Below are positions 7,085-12,661 of a stretch of 12,661 bases of DNA, one piece after another. The stretch's first letter is position 1. Every line of letters starts with the position of its first letter. Below the pieces are notes generated by a model that worked only from the letters and a program-made list of their open reading frames with translations, ran no database searches and was not told the DNA's origin. The position numbers and the translations under genes were made by a program. This DNA is from JBBQHM01 sp038323965 (GTDB lineage: Bacteria; Verrucomicrobiota; Verrucomicrobiia; Chthoniobacterales; UBA10450), in assembly GCA_038323965.1 (NCBI GenBank), contig JBBQHM010000060.1, forward strand, positions 1-12,661, read 5' to 3'.

Positions 7085-7585
7085 TTAAGCCGCCAGTTGC
7101 TGCACTGGCTGTTGGAAGGGAGCCGCAACAGGACTCAGCACCGGATGCGCGCAGATCGCTTTAAGCGTGTTCTCCACATCCTGCGCGGAGAGCTCAGCTC
7201 TGCCATCACCTTGCCCTGTCAATGCCACGTCGTTCATCGACAGGATGCCGGCGAGTTTTCCGTCATCGGCATTAATAACGGGGAGCCGTCGTACTTGCCT
7301 TTGCTGCATGATCTTGAGCGCTTCGTGGATGTCGGTGTCGGGGAAGCAACCGTAAACTTGTCCGGTAATCGCATCGTCAACCTGAATGGTCGCTGGATCC
7401 CGGTGCTTGGTTGCCGTCGCCATACAAATATCGCGGTCGGTAATCATTCCAACGACTTTGCCGCCATCCTCCAGAACCGGCAGAATGCCGAAATCTCCAT
7501 TCCACATTTGCATCGCAGCCATTGCCAGATTGGTGTCCGGACGGCAGGTATGCACATCGCGAGTCATAACATCGTGTACTTTCAT
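7085..7585 (-). CDS. CBS-domain-pair protein (copy 1), Hrp1-like
   Basis: The 166-residue protein consists of two CBS domains (about 8-60 and 76-126) and a short C-terminal tail. Typical segments are VHDVMTRDVHTCRPDTNL, GILPVLEDGGKVVGMITDRDI, DAITGQVYGCFPDTDI and QVRRLPVINADDGKLAGILS. Stand-alone CBS pairs of this size usually bind adenine nucleotides and act as energy sensors; hypoxic response protein Hrp1 of M. tuberculosis is of this type. The start at 7583-7585 is preceded by AGAAAGGC, a good ribosome-binding site. It heads the CBS1-USP-Ere block and has the 18-bp palindrome 64 bp upstream. It is paralogous to the CBS gene at 9083-9565. The tail (QQPVQQLAA) resembles that of the paralogue (SSQQVAA). 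Confidence 0.9.
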   Translation of the reverse strand: MKVHDVMTRDVHTCRPDTNLAMAAMQMWNGDFGILPVLEDGGKVVGMITDRDICMATATKHRDPATIQVDDAITGQVYGCFPDTDIHEALKIMQQRQVRRLPVINADDGKLAGILSMNDVALTGQGDGRAELSAQDVENTLKAICAHPVLSPVAAPFQQPVQQLAA

Positions 7586-7649
7586 AATTGTTTGCCTTTC
7601 TGGAGCAATTCAACGCGAGGCGCGGGGGAGAAGCTCAGCAAATCTTGCG

Positions 7650-7667
7650 AAGAACTGCGCAGTTCTT
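7650..7667. promoter_or_regulatory. 18-bp perfect palindrome, copy 1 (candidate operator)
   Basis: AAGAACTGCGCAGTTCTT is identical to its own reverse complement. It lies in the 120-bp gap between the phosphoribosyltransferase stop (7706) and the CBS1 start (7585), 64 bp from the ATG. Identity with copy 2 covers 24 bp (7645-7668) and weaker similarity continues about 16 bp toward the CBS gene. The symmetric form, paired occurrence and constant distance fit a dimeric repressor or activator site. A 7-bp stem with a GCGC loop in RNA is also possible, but no T-run follows. Confidence 0.7.
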
Positions 7668-7705
7668 GGCCATGCCAATCTGCTAAACGCGATGTCGATC
7701 TTGAT

Positions 7706-8371
7706 TCAGGCAGCAACGGCTTCAGATCGGTGATTCGTTTCCGCCAGAAGCTGACGCACTTCGTCATCGGTCGTTTGCGAAAAATCTTCATACCACTGGC
7801 CGACGCCATAGAATTCTTGCGGCGCAATGACTGCCGCCACTTCGTCGGCTGCGTTGTGGATTTGATAAAAGATGGATCGTGCGATCACTGGTGAGGCGAC
7901 GACAATGCGCCCGGCACCTAATTGCCGTAGCGCCGCGATCGCGGCAATCATGGTTGATCCAGTCGCAATTCCGTCATCGACAAGGATGACAGTCTTACCG
8001 CGTACTCTTGGCGCCGGAAGATCGTCGCGATATGCGTGTTGCCGACGCGCAAGTTCTTCTTGTTCCTGCGCGGCCACGGCGTCGATGACTAACTCAGGAA
8101 TTTGCAATCCGTCGACCACATCTCGATTGATCACGCGCACGCCGCCGGTTGCGATCGCACCCATGGCGAGCTCCGGATGATCGGGCAACCCCAATTTACG
8201 AACCACAAACACATCGAGTGGCGCGTTCAATTTTTTCGCCACTTCCGCTGCAACAGGCACGCCCCCGCGCGGCAATGCCAGCACCAACACATCGGTACGG
8301 TTTGCAAAGGAAGTTAACCGGGTAGCGAGAGCCTGACCCGCTTCGATGCGATTCTTGAATTGTGTAGTCAT
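7706..8371 (-). CDS. Predicted phosphoribosyltransferase (COG1926 type)
   Basis: The 221-residue protein is a type I phosphoribosyltransferase fold. The PRPP loop VILVDDGIATGST lies at 128-140. The family's other marks are LALPRGGVPVAAEVA at 31-45, LDVFVVRKLGLPDHPELAMGAI around 52-72 and ASPVIAR at 159-165. Members of this group are usually annotated as predicted phosphoribosyltransferases of unknown substrate. Its ATG overlaps the stop of the alpha/beta hydrolase gene (ATGA), so the two are translationally coupled, and both families are found fused to each other or to Ere-type domains in other bacteria. It is the last gene of the CBS2-hydrolase-phosphoribosyltransferase block. Start choice follows the coupling overlap. 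Confidence 0.9.
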   Translation of the reverse strand: MTTQFKNRIEAGQALATRLTSFANRTDVLVLALPRGGVPVAAEVAKKLNAPLDVFVVRKLGLPDHPELAMGAIATGGVRVINRDVVDGLQIPELVIDAVAAQEQEELARRQHAYRDDLPAPRVRGKTVILVDDGIATGSTMIAAIAALRQLGAGRIVVASPVIARSIFYQIHNAADEVAAVIAPQEFYGVGQWYEDFSQTTDDEVRQLLAETNHRSEAVAA

Positions 8372-9075
8372 TTTCGTGCTTTCAGATGTTTCCGGAACCA
8401 GTCGGTGGCGAGGCGGGCGACTTCTTCCAGTGCGCCGGACTCTTCAAACAGATGTGTGGCATGCGGAACAATTGCCAAAGATTTCTCGCACGTCAGTTGC
8501 TCGTAGGCTTTTTCATTCAAATTCAGGACCTGCTCGTCGCGCTCGCCGACAATGAGCAGCGTTGGCGATTTCACATAAGCCAACGCCTCACCGGCGAGAT
8601 CAGGCCGTCCACCGCGGGACACAACGGCCTGGATGTCTGGTCCGAATGCCGCCGCTGCCCGCAATGCCGCCGCGCCGCCCGTGCTCGCACCGAAATATCC
8701 CATACGTAAATTTCGCGCCTGCGGATCGTCCCTAATTTCCTGCGTGACCGTGACAAGTCGTTGAGCCAGCAAGGCGATGTCGAAACGCAGGTGACCAGTA
8801 TGGGCATCTTCCATCTCTTCTTCCGGCGTGAGCAAGTCGAACAGGAGCGTCGCGATTCCCGATGCGCGCAAAATTTTCGCGACCGCCTGGTTGCGCACAC
8901 TGCGCCGGCTGCTGCCGCTTCCGTGCGCGAACAACACCAGGCCAATCGCGTGAGCCGGAATCTCCAAATCTCCCAGCAGTGTGACTTCGCCCGCAGAGAT
9001 TCGCAGGGTTAGAGATTCCGATGGAACCCCAACTTCTTCTTCAGACAAGTCGAGCTGTGGTGCGGGCGTTTTCAT
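8368..9075 (-). CDS. Alpha/beta hydrolase, dienelactone-hydrolase-like
   Basis: The 235-residue protein shows an alpha/beta hydrolase core: oxyanion motif FAHGSGSSRRSVRN at 49-62, nucleophile elbow GASTG at 129-133 (Ser131), acid in GERDEQV (Asp180), and histidine in PHATHLF (His208, with His205 as alternative). The catalytic triad is therefore complete. There is no signal peptide. Family members are loosely called dienelactone hydrolases, and the natural substrate is unknown. The gene starts 7 bp after the stop of the CBS2 gene and its own stop overlaps the phosphoribosyltransferase start by 4 bp, so it is the middle gene of a tight three-gene operon. A mycobacterial relative is reported as a fusion with the phosphoribosyltransferase domain. 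Confidence 0.88.
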   Translation of the reverse strand: MKTPAPQLDLSEEEVGVPSESLTLRISAGEVTLLGDLEIPAHAIGLVLFAHGSGSSRRSVRNQAVAKILRASGIATLLFDLLTPEEEMEDAHTGHLRFDIALLAQRLVTVTQEIRDDPQARNLRMGYFGASTGGAAALRAAAAFGPDIQAVVSRGGRPDLAGEALAYVKSPTLLIVGERDEQVLNLNEKAYEQLTCEKSLAIVPHATHLFEESGALEEVARLATDWFRKHLKARK

Positions 9076-9082
9076 CGTCGTT

Positions 9083-9565
9083 CTATGCAGCCACCTGCTG
9101 CGACGAATGTTCCTGCGTCGGACGATGCTTGTAGATCGCCTCCAGTGTTTTTAGTACATCCTCGGCTGAGAGCTCGGCCGGCTTTCCTGCCGCGCGTGCC
9201 TTGATCGCCACGTCGTTCAACGACAGAATGCCGCACAGCTTTCCCTTCGCGTCGATCACCGGCAGCCGCCGCACCTGCTTCTCCTGCATGATCTGAAGCG
9301 CTTCGCGAATATCGGCGTCGGGAGAACACGCGTGAATCTTGCGCGTGATCACTTCGTTGACGGGAATACTCGACGGCTCACGATTTTTGCTCGCGGTCGC
9401 GATGCAAATATCGCGAGCGGTGATGATGCCGACGACTTGGCCGTCATCGTCGACCACCGGGAGCATTCCGCAATCACGCATCCACATTGCCCTCGCTGCC
9501 ATGGACAAGTCGGCGGCCAGCTCACAGCTCTTAACATCTTGAGTCATCACATCTTTTACTTTCAT
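9083..9565 (-). CDS. CBS-domain-pair protein (copy 2), Hrp1-like
   Basis: From the ATG at 9563-9565 the protein has 160 residues with two CBS domains (KDVMTQDVKSCELAADLS, GMLPVVDDDGQVVGIITARDI, EVITRKIHACSPDADI, QVRRLPVIDAKGKLCGILS). It is clearly paralogous to the copy at 7085-7585, sharing the MKV(K/H)DVMT start, DICxATA, QVRRLPVI and the LSxxDVxxTLxAI tail. It has more cysteines than copy 1, including CGMLP and KLCGI. An open frame continues 28 codons upstream to 9649, but it runs into the palindrome, and AGAGAGGC just before 9565 is a strong ribosome-binding site, so the internal start is preferred. It heads the CBS2-hydrolase-phosphoribosyltransferase block. Likely an adenine-nucleotide sensor; the ligand is not known. 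Confidence 0.9.
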   Translation of the reverse strand: MKVKDVMTQDVKSCELAADLSMAARAMWMRDCGMLPVVDDDGQVVGIITARDICIATASKNREPSSIPVNEVITRKIHACSPDADIREALQIMQEKQVRRLPVIDAKGKLCGILSLNDVAIKARAAGKPAELSAEDVLKTLEAIYKHRPTQEHSSQQVAA

Positions 9566-9626
9566 TTTTTGCCTCTCTAAAGCCAGTAAACAGGGAGATC
9601 TGCCAGGATGCTTCGCGGATTTTGCG

Positions 9627-9644
9627 AAGAACTGCGCAGTTCTT
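9627..9644. promoter_or_regulatory. 18-bp perfect palindrome, copy 2 (candidate operator)
   Basis: This is the same AAGAACTGCGCAGTTCTT as copy 1, placed 61 bp upstream of the CBS2 start, in the 168-bp gap after the TIM-barrel gene. The 24 bp at 9622-9645 are identical to 7645-7668. Beside it, CTTCGC (9611-9616) and GCGAAG (9624-9629) form an extra hairpin not present at copy 1. Likely the regulatory site of the CBS2-hydrolase-phosphoribosyltransferase operon. Confidence 0.7.
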
Positions 9645-9733
9645 GTCATCGACAGCCTGCGACCGTCGCCGGAGACCGCCTGGCCCTCTCGAGACGAATT
9701 AGCCCCGGTCGCGCCGCCGGCCCGCGCCGCGAA

Positions 9734-10579
9734 CTACTTATTCTGCAGCGCCAAACGCCTCGCGACTTCGCGCAGATAGCAGCGGCCGCGTCGCGCATTT
9801 GTCATCGTCACATTTGGATCGGCCGCGCCGGCCATTTCGAGAATGAACAGACCGTGGAATCCGATTTGAATTAGATTTTGCAGCAACTGCGGCCAGCCAA
9901 TTTTCCCATCGCCCGGCGGCCAGTGATCATCGCTCACGCCGCCGTTGTCATGCGCATGGACCATTTTCAGGCGACCGGCGAGTTTGTATAACAGATTGTC
10001 CAGATCGCCGGAAAGAAATGCGTGACCGGTGTCGAGGCAGGCGCCGACCTCGGCGCCATTAATTGCATCCAGGATCCAGAGGATGTCGCTGGTATTGCCG
10101 AAAAGCAGGTGGGGCAATTTGTTTTCGAGCACGCAATTTATTCCAAGGTCCCGGCAGCGGCGCGCGATCCGGTTGAGCGAATCGATCACATGTTGCATGC
10201 GCGGTAACTGCTCTTCGACAGGAGTTGACGCCGGATTTTCCGGACCAGGATGCAGCACAAAATAATGCACCCGCAAAAGCGCCGCTGCTTCAGCCGCTTT
10301 GCATATTTCCGCCACGGAATTATCTCTTTGGGTCGCGTCCGAAGATGAGATGTCGATGTTGGGCGCGAACGGCGCATGAAGGGAATAAGCCTCCATTCCC
10401 AGTTCGCCGATTCGTTCCGCGGCACGACGCACTGCTTTTTCGTCATGAAAGTCGAGGTGCGCCGGCGATGAGCAGACCTCGATGGTGCTGAAGCCGCTTT
10501 CGCGGATCAGTGGCAGCCAATCAAGAATGCTCTGGTTGTAAAAGCAGCCGGTTGAAAGGCCGATGCGCCAGTTTGTCAT
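9734..10579 (-). CDS. Sugar phosphate isomerase/epimerase-type TIM barrel
   Basis: The 281-residue protein belongs to the AP-endonuclease-2/xylose-isomerase-like superfamily. Metal-binding positions are visible: His110 (VLHPG), Glu152 (VLENK), Asp183 and His186 (CLDTGH), His208/His210 (MVHAHD), His219 (DDHWPPGDG) and Glu248 (LEMAG). These proteins bind divalent metal and act on sugars, inositols or related compounds; the substrate cannot be told from sequence. The start at 10577-10579 has GGAGAG seven bases or so upstream. Its first 59 bp overlap the 3' end of the primase-like gene in a different frame, so it is the last gene of the upstream operon. No signal peptide. Confidence 0.9.
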   Translation of the reverse strand: MTNWRIGLSTGCFYNQSILDWLPLIRESGFSTIEVCSSPAHLDFHDEKAVRRAAERIGELGMEAYSLHAPFAPNIDISSSDATQRDNSVAEICKAAEAAALLRVHYFVLHPGPENPASTPVEEQLPRMQHVIDSLNRIARRCRDLGINCVLENKLPHLLFGNTSDILWILDAINGAEVGACLDTGHAFLSGDLDNLLYKLAGRLKMVHAHDNGGVSDDHWPPGDGKIGWPQLLQNLIQIGFHGLFILEMAGAADPNVTMTNARRGRCYLREVARRLALQNK

Positions 10580-11981
10580 GTGCTCTCCGATTTAGAGCTG
10601 ATTGTTTAAAATCGACAAGGTTGTAACCGCAGTTTAAAAAAGGGCAGATTTTTTGTTCCTGGGCCGAGACACAATTAAAATCGACAAGGTCGTCCCGGCC
10701 AGTGACGAACAATCCGGCAAAAATGCGCGTGTAGAAATCCGCACGGGTCGCGCGATCGTATCCGCGGAACTGGGTCCATCCAAATGGGCGTGCGTACTTG
10801 GAATGGATCAAGCCCGCGATATGCCGCGGATGCCAGCCCAGTGCCAGCATCACTCGAACCAACTGCCGGATGCGGGCAGGCCGCAATAAAAGATCATTTG
10901 GTTGTTCCAGGATCATGCGCACACAGGCTGGCAAAACCTCCAGCGGAAACTGGTCATACGTTTCACTCCAGCGCTCTGGCCCATGCTGCTCCTGCGCATA
11001 AAACCATTCGTGAAACTCCGCCACCTTCGAGTCCGCGTAATCAGCGATTAATCCCGCCATGCTCTCACTCGCGTCCGGAATTTTCGTGCACGAATTCTCG
11101 GCCAGCTTCGCCGTCGCGGCCATATCTCGCATGGCGCGGACTCCTTCGCGCCACGATATGCCTTGTAACGGAATGACGAACAACGGCTGCAATTCGCTTA
11201 GAACTTGAGGATCAATTCCCCAGCTCTGCTGCCAGGGCTTAAGGTAAACACTGAACGGCACTCGCATCATACGGGTATAGAGCGGATCGCCGTACTCGGA
11301 GATGTCGAGGGAAATCATCTCGCGGCCATGTGGCGACGGCCCGACTTCCATGGCGGTAAGTTCGACAGGGATTCTTGTGTCTGGCGCCGCGGTCTCTTTG
11401 ATTCGATAAGCGAGAAACTCCATGATCAACCCGAGCCCGGCAAAGGCCCGCGCAAGTTCTTCCAGAACTTCTTTCCCTTCCGGCCGATGAGGCGCTCCGT
11501 CTGCCTTCCATAAACTTTTCGGGCCGCGCCCGAGTTTGAAGAGGCGCTTGAACTCATCGGAGTCGTGCCGGATGCGCCAGACAAAATGATGCCCGCGACC
11601 GCTCAACAGATGCAATGGCGCGATGCCGTATTCGCGCAGCGTCCGTTCAATCGTCGCTGCGACCGGCTGCTGAAGTTCGAAAACCCGTTCCGGCTCGAGG
11701 AACGCCTCAGCCGCGCGATCAAAGTTAACGTACTCAACATCGAAATCCGCGAGCAAAGACGTTTGGTCCCAAAGCGAGCGGCTAATTTCGAAGCCGCGAT
11801 CAAGAAGTGAATCGAGTGCCGAATCGATCCAGCACTGGTCGAGGCACGGCCCGTTCTCATCACCCGCAGTCAAATAGCGGCAAGTCGGGCTTTCCAGCGA
11901 GCCGCCACCCATGAACTCCAGGATTCGCGTCCGAACATTTCCGTTTCGATAATAATCTATCCGCTCTTCGATCGACATCAT
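10521..11981 (-). CDS. Primase-like protein: AEP-type catalytic region plus PriL-like cysteine domain
   Basis: From the ATG at 11979-11981 (MMSIEERIDYY) the protein has 486 residues. Three motifs appear in the order of archaeo-eukaryotic primases (AEP): an hDxD-like LADFDVEY (Asp79, Asp81), SGRGHHFVW at 127-135, and MISLDIS with Asp226, followed by RVPFSVYLKPW. The C-terminal part reads LPACVRMILEQ (Cys353), a helical stretch with LALGWHPRHIAGLI, RADFYTRIF, then FNC (Cys437), ICPF (Cys446) and NC (Cys451). This arrangement resembles the four-cysteine 4Fe-4S domain of the primase large subunit. I infer a single-chain PriS/PriL-like nucleotidyltransferase. Three further cysteines lie at 34, 46 and 50. 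The open frame continues upstream to 12173 but overlaps the host-attachment gene; the internal start follows its stop by 35 bp. Similarity is from motif reading only. Confidence 0.6.
   Translation of the reverse strand: MMSIEERIDYYRNGNVRTRILEFMGGGSLESPTCRYLTAGDENGPCLDQCWIDSALDSLLDRGFEISRSLWDQTSLLADFDVEYVNFDRAAEAFLEPERVFELQQPVAATIERTLREYGIAPLHLLSGRGHHFVWRIRHDSDEFKRLFKLGRGPKSLWKADGAPHRPEGKEVLEELARAFAGLGLIMEFLAYRIKETAAPDTRIPVELTAMEVGPSPHGREMISLDISEYGDPLYTRMMRVPFSVYLKPWQQSWGIDPQVLSELQPLFVIPLQGISWREGVRAMRDMAATAKLAENSCTKIPDASESMAGLIADYADSKVAEFHEWFYAQEQHGPERWSETYDQFPLEVLPACVRMILEQPNDLLLRPARIRQLVRVMLALGWHPRHIAGLIHSKYARPFGWTQFRGYDRATRADFYTRIFAGLFVTGRDDLVDFNCVSAQEQKICPFLNCGYNLVDFKQSALNRRAHDKLAHRPFNRLLLQPEHS
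10607..10690 (-). repeat. 15-bp direct repeat inside the 3' end of the primase-like gene
   Basis: TAAAATCGACAAGGT occurs at 10607-10621 and 10676-10690, exactly 69 bp (23 codons) apart and in the same frame. On the coding strand both encode LVDF (DLVDFN and NLVDFK), the two copies bracketing the last three cysteines. It may be a local duplication in the tail or chance. Confidence 0.5.
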
Positions 11982-12016
11982 TGGTGCAGCACTGAATTCT
12001 GTAGAGCACTCCTGGT

Positions 12017-12478
12017 TCAAATCGGTTGAAGCGAGCGGACGTATTCCGGCAATTTCGAGGCCTCGGTTTTCACAAGATCGGATTTTACGTGCTCCACAAT
12101 TCGCCCCCGGATTTCGGCCGGCAAGAGATCGACAATCGCGGCGTGAATCGATGCCGCGGCGGCGAACGACCATCCTTCCACGCCGTCACTCTCGACTATT
12201 TTCGCAATTCGATCGGCGAGCTGTTTGTAAATGCGGCGGTTGGTCTCGCTTTCCAGCTCTGGCCAATCGGTCACCGGACTTATGTGCCTTCCACTTGGAT
12301 TATTTACTCGCAAGCCTCCGGTGCCCTCTTTCAGAAGATCGACAAGTTTCCCGTCCTCGGCCGTGTACTCGAACGCCTGCACCAATTGCAAACTCGGCCC
12401 GCGCGTATGCGTTTCCTCCACCCGGTACGCCTTCAAACTGCCACGGTCGGTTACGATGATAAGAGAGCTCGGTGTCAT
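12017..12478 (-). CDS. Host-attachment-family protein (Host_attach/baeRF-like)
   Basis: The 153-residue protein starts MTPSSLIIVTDRGSLKAYRV, the pattern of the Host_attach family. Members were named after a plant-attachment phenotype, but their fold recalls release-factor/eRF1-like (baeRF) domains and their function is unclear. Typical features are the N-terminal VTDRGSLKAY, a mid-protein region with NRRIYKQLADRI, and the alanine-rich AAAASIHAAIVDLLPAEIRGRIVEHVKSDL at its C-terminal half in which a hydrophobic helix precedes a charged one. Its ATG overlaps the stop of the DUF2267 gene (ATGA), and the primase-like gene follows 35 bp later, so the three form one operon. The same family is often seen near stress genes. 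The biochemical role is unknown. Confidence 0.75.
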   Translation of the reverse strand: MTPSSLIIVTDRGSLKAYRVEETHTRGPSLQLVQAFEYTAEDGKLVDLLKEGTGGLRVNNPSGRHISPVTDWPELESETNRRIYKQLADRIAKIVESDGVEGWSFAAAASIHAAIVDLLPAEIRGRIVEHVKSDLVKTEASKLPEYVRSLQPI

Positions 12479-12661
12479 ACGTAATCAGAGAGGTCGGCCG
12501 TTCGTTCGTCGTCAGTCCAGATTTCGCGCAGATGCGGAGGGAAAATGCCGCGCAATTTTTCCGGTTCGCCGGGTGAAAGGTTCGCTGAGATTACCTTCAT
12601 CACGGCTTGTGTCAGGCGCATGGGATTGACGTTGTGATCGGCGGTAAAGTTCTCTTTCACC
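12475..12661 (-). CDS. DUF2267-family protein, C-terminal part (5' end beyond window)
   Basis: At least 61 codons are visible, entering from the right-hand edge. The sequence NPMRLTQAVMKVISANL, SPGEPEKLRGIFPPHLREIW matches the second half of DUF2267 proteins, which have two similar helical repeats and about 130-150 residues. So the missing part is probably upstream of 12661. A GTG codon at 12658-12660 could also start a short protein, but homologues extend further. The function of the family is unknown; members are common next to CBS, Usp and phosphoribosyltransferase genes. The stop overlaps the host-attachment start by 4 bp. Confidence 0.65.
   Translation of the reverse strand, partial: VKENFTADHNVNPMRLTQAVMKVISANLSPGEPEKLRGIFPPHLREIWTDDERTADLSDYV

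Noticed and set aside
7650..7667. Palindrome as an intrinsic terminator of the phosphoribosyltransferase gene
   Set aside because: No T-run follows, and both copies keep distance to the downstream start (61-64 bp) better than to the upstream stop (38 and 89 bp).
7097..7894. Long plus-strand open frame (265 codons) opposite the CBS1 and phosphoribosyltransferase genes
   Set aside because: It lies antisense to two clear protein families and has no family-like pattern; it is a by-product of GC-rich codon use.
9627..9644. Palindrome as a DosR box or sigma-54 promoter
   Set aside because: The sequence lacks the GGGAC/GTCCC core of DosR boxes, and no GG-N10-GC pair of a sigma-54 promoter lines up in both copies.
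11982..12173. Sixty-four-codon N-terminal extension of the primase-like protein
   Set aside because: It overlaps the host-attachment gene by more than 150 bp and is arginine- and cysteine-rich shadow-like sequence.

Overview
This window looks like chromosomal sequence from a GC-rich, non-enteric soil-type bacterium. A member of the Verrucomicrobiota is my best guess, from the small ferredoxin type, the stress-gene content and the long-form NfeD/slipin pair. That assignment is inference from remembered protein similarity, not from a marker gene. No tRNA, rRNA, CRISPR array, phage genes or transposase were seen.

Layout. (1) Positions 1-1017: a truncated ferredoxin gene (minus) diverges from a SufR-type iron-sulfur regulator gene (plus). 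The 237 bp between them hold two dyad motifs. (2) Positions 1018-1737: a gene-free stretch that is really a gene graveyard. It holds the 3' end of a beta-carbonic anhydrase gene with two in-frame stops and a 40-codon 3' fragment of a second erythromycin-esterase-type gene. (3) Positions 1738-3808 (minus): an nfeD-slipin operon. (4) Positions 3974-4518 (minus): a frameshifted 3' remnant of gcvP (glycine decarboxylase). (5) Positions 4543-9565 (minus): a stress-type cassette in two blocks. Block one is CBS-pair protein, alpha/beta hydrolase, phosphoribosyltransferase (9565 to 7706). Block two is a paralogous CBS-pair protein, tandem universal stress protein, erythromycin-esterase-family protein (7585 to 4543). 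(6) Positions 9734-12661 (minus): DUF2267 protein (partial), host-attachment-family protein, a primase-like protein, and a sugar phosphate isomerase/epimerase-type TIM barrel.

The most striking signal is a perfect 18-bp palindrome, AAGAACTGCGCAGTTCTT. It sits inside a 24-bp identical block present exactly twice, each time 61-64 bp upstream of the start codon of a CBS-protein gene that heads one of the two stress blocks. This looks like a shared operator tying the two blocks into one regulon. The gene families (CBS pair, tandem USP, COG1926-type phosphoribosyltransferase, erythromycin-esterase homologue, dienelactone-hydrolase-like protein) are the same ones found in the mycobacterial DosR dormancy regulon, where some are fused. 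Here they are separate, and the palindrome is not a DosR box.

The second notable item is the protein encoded at 10521-11981. It appears to combine an archaeo-eukaryotic-primase-like catalytic region (DFD, SGRGHH and LD motifs) with a C-terminal four-cysteine region resembling the iron-sulfur domain of the primase large subunit PriL. Such a single-chain PriS/PriL-like protein in a bacterial stress neighbourhood would merit structural checking.
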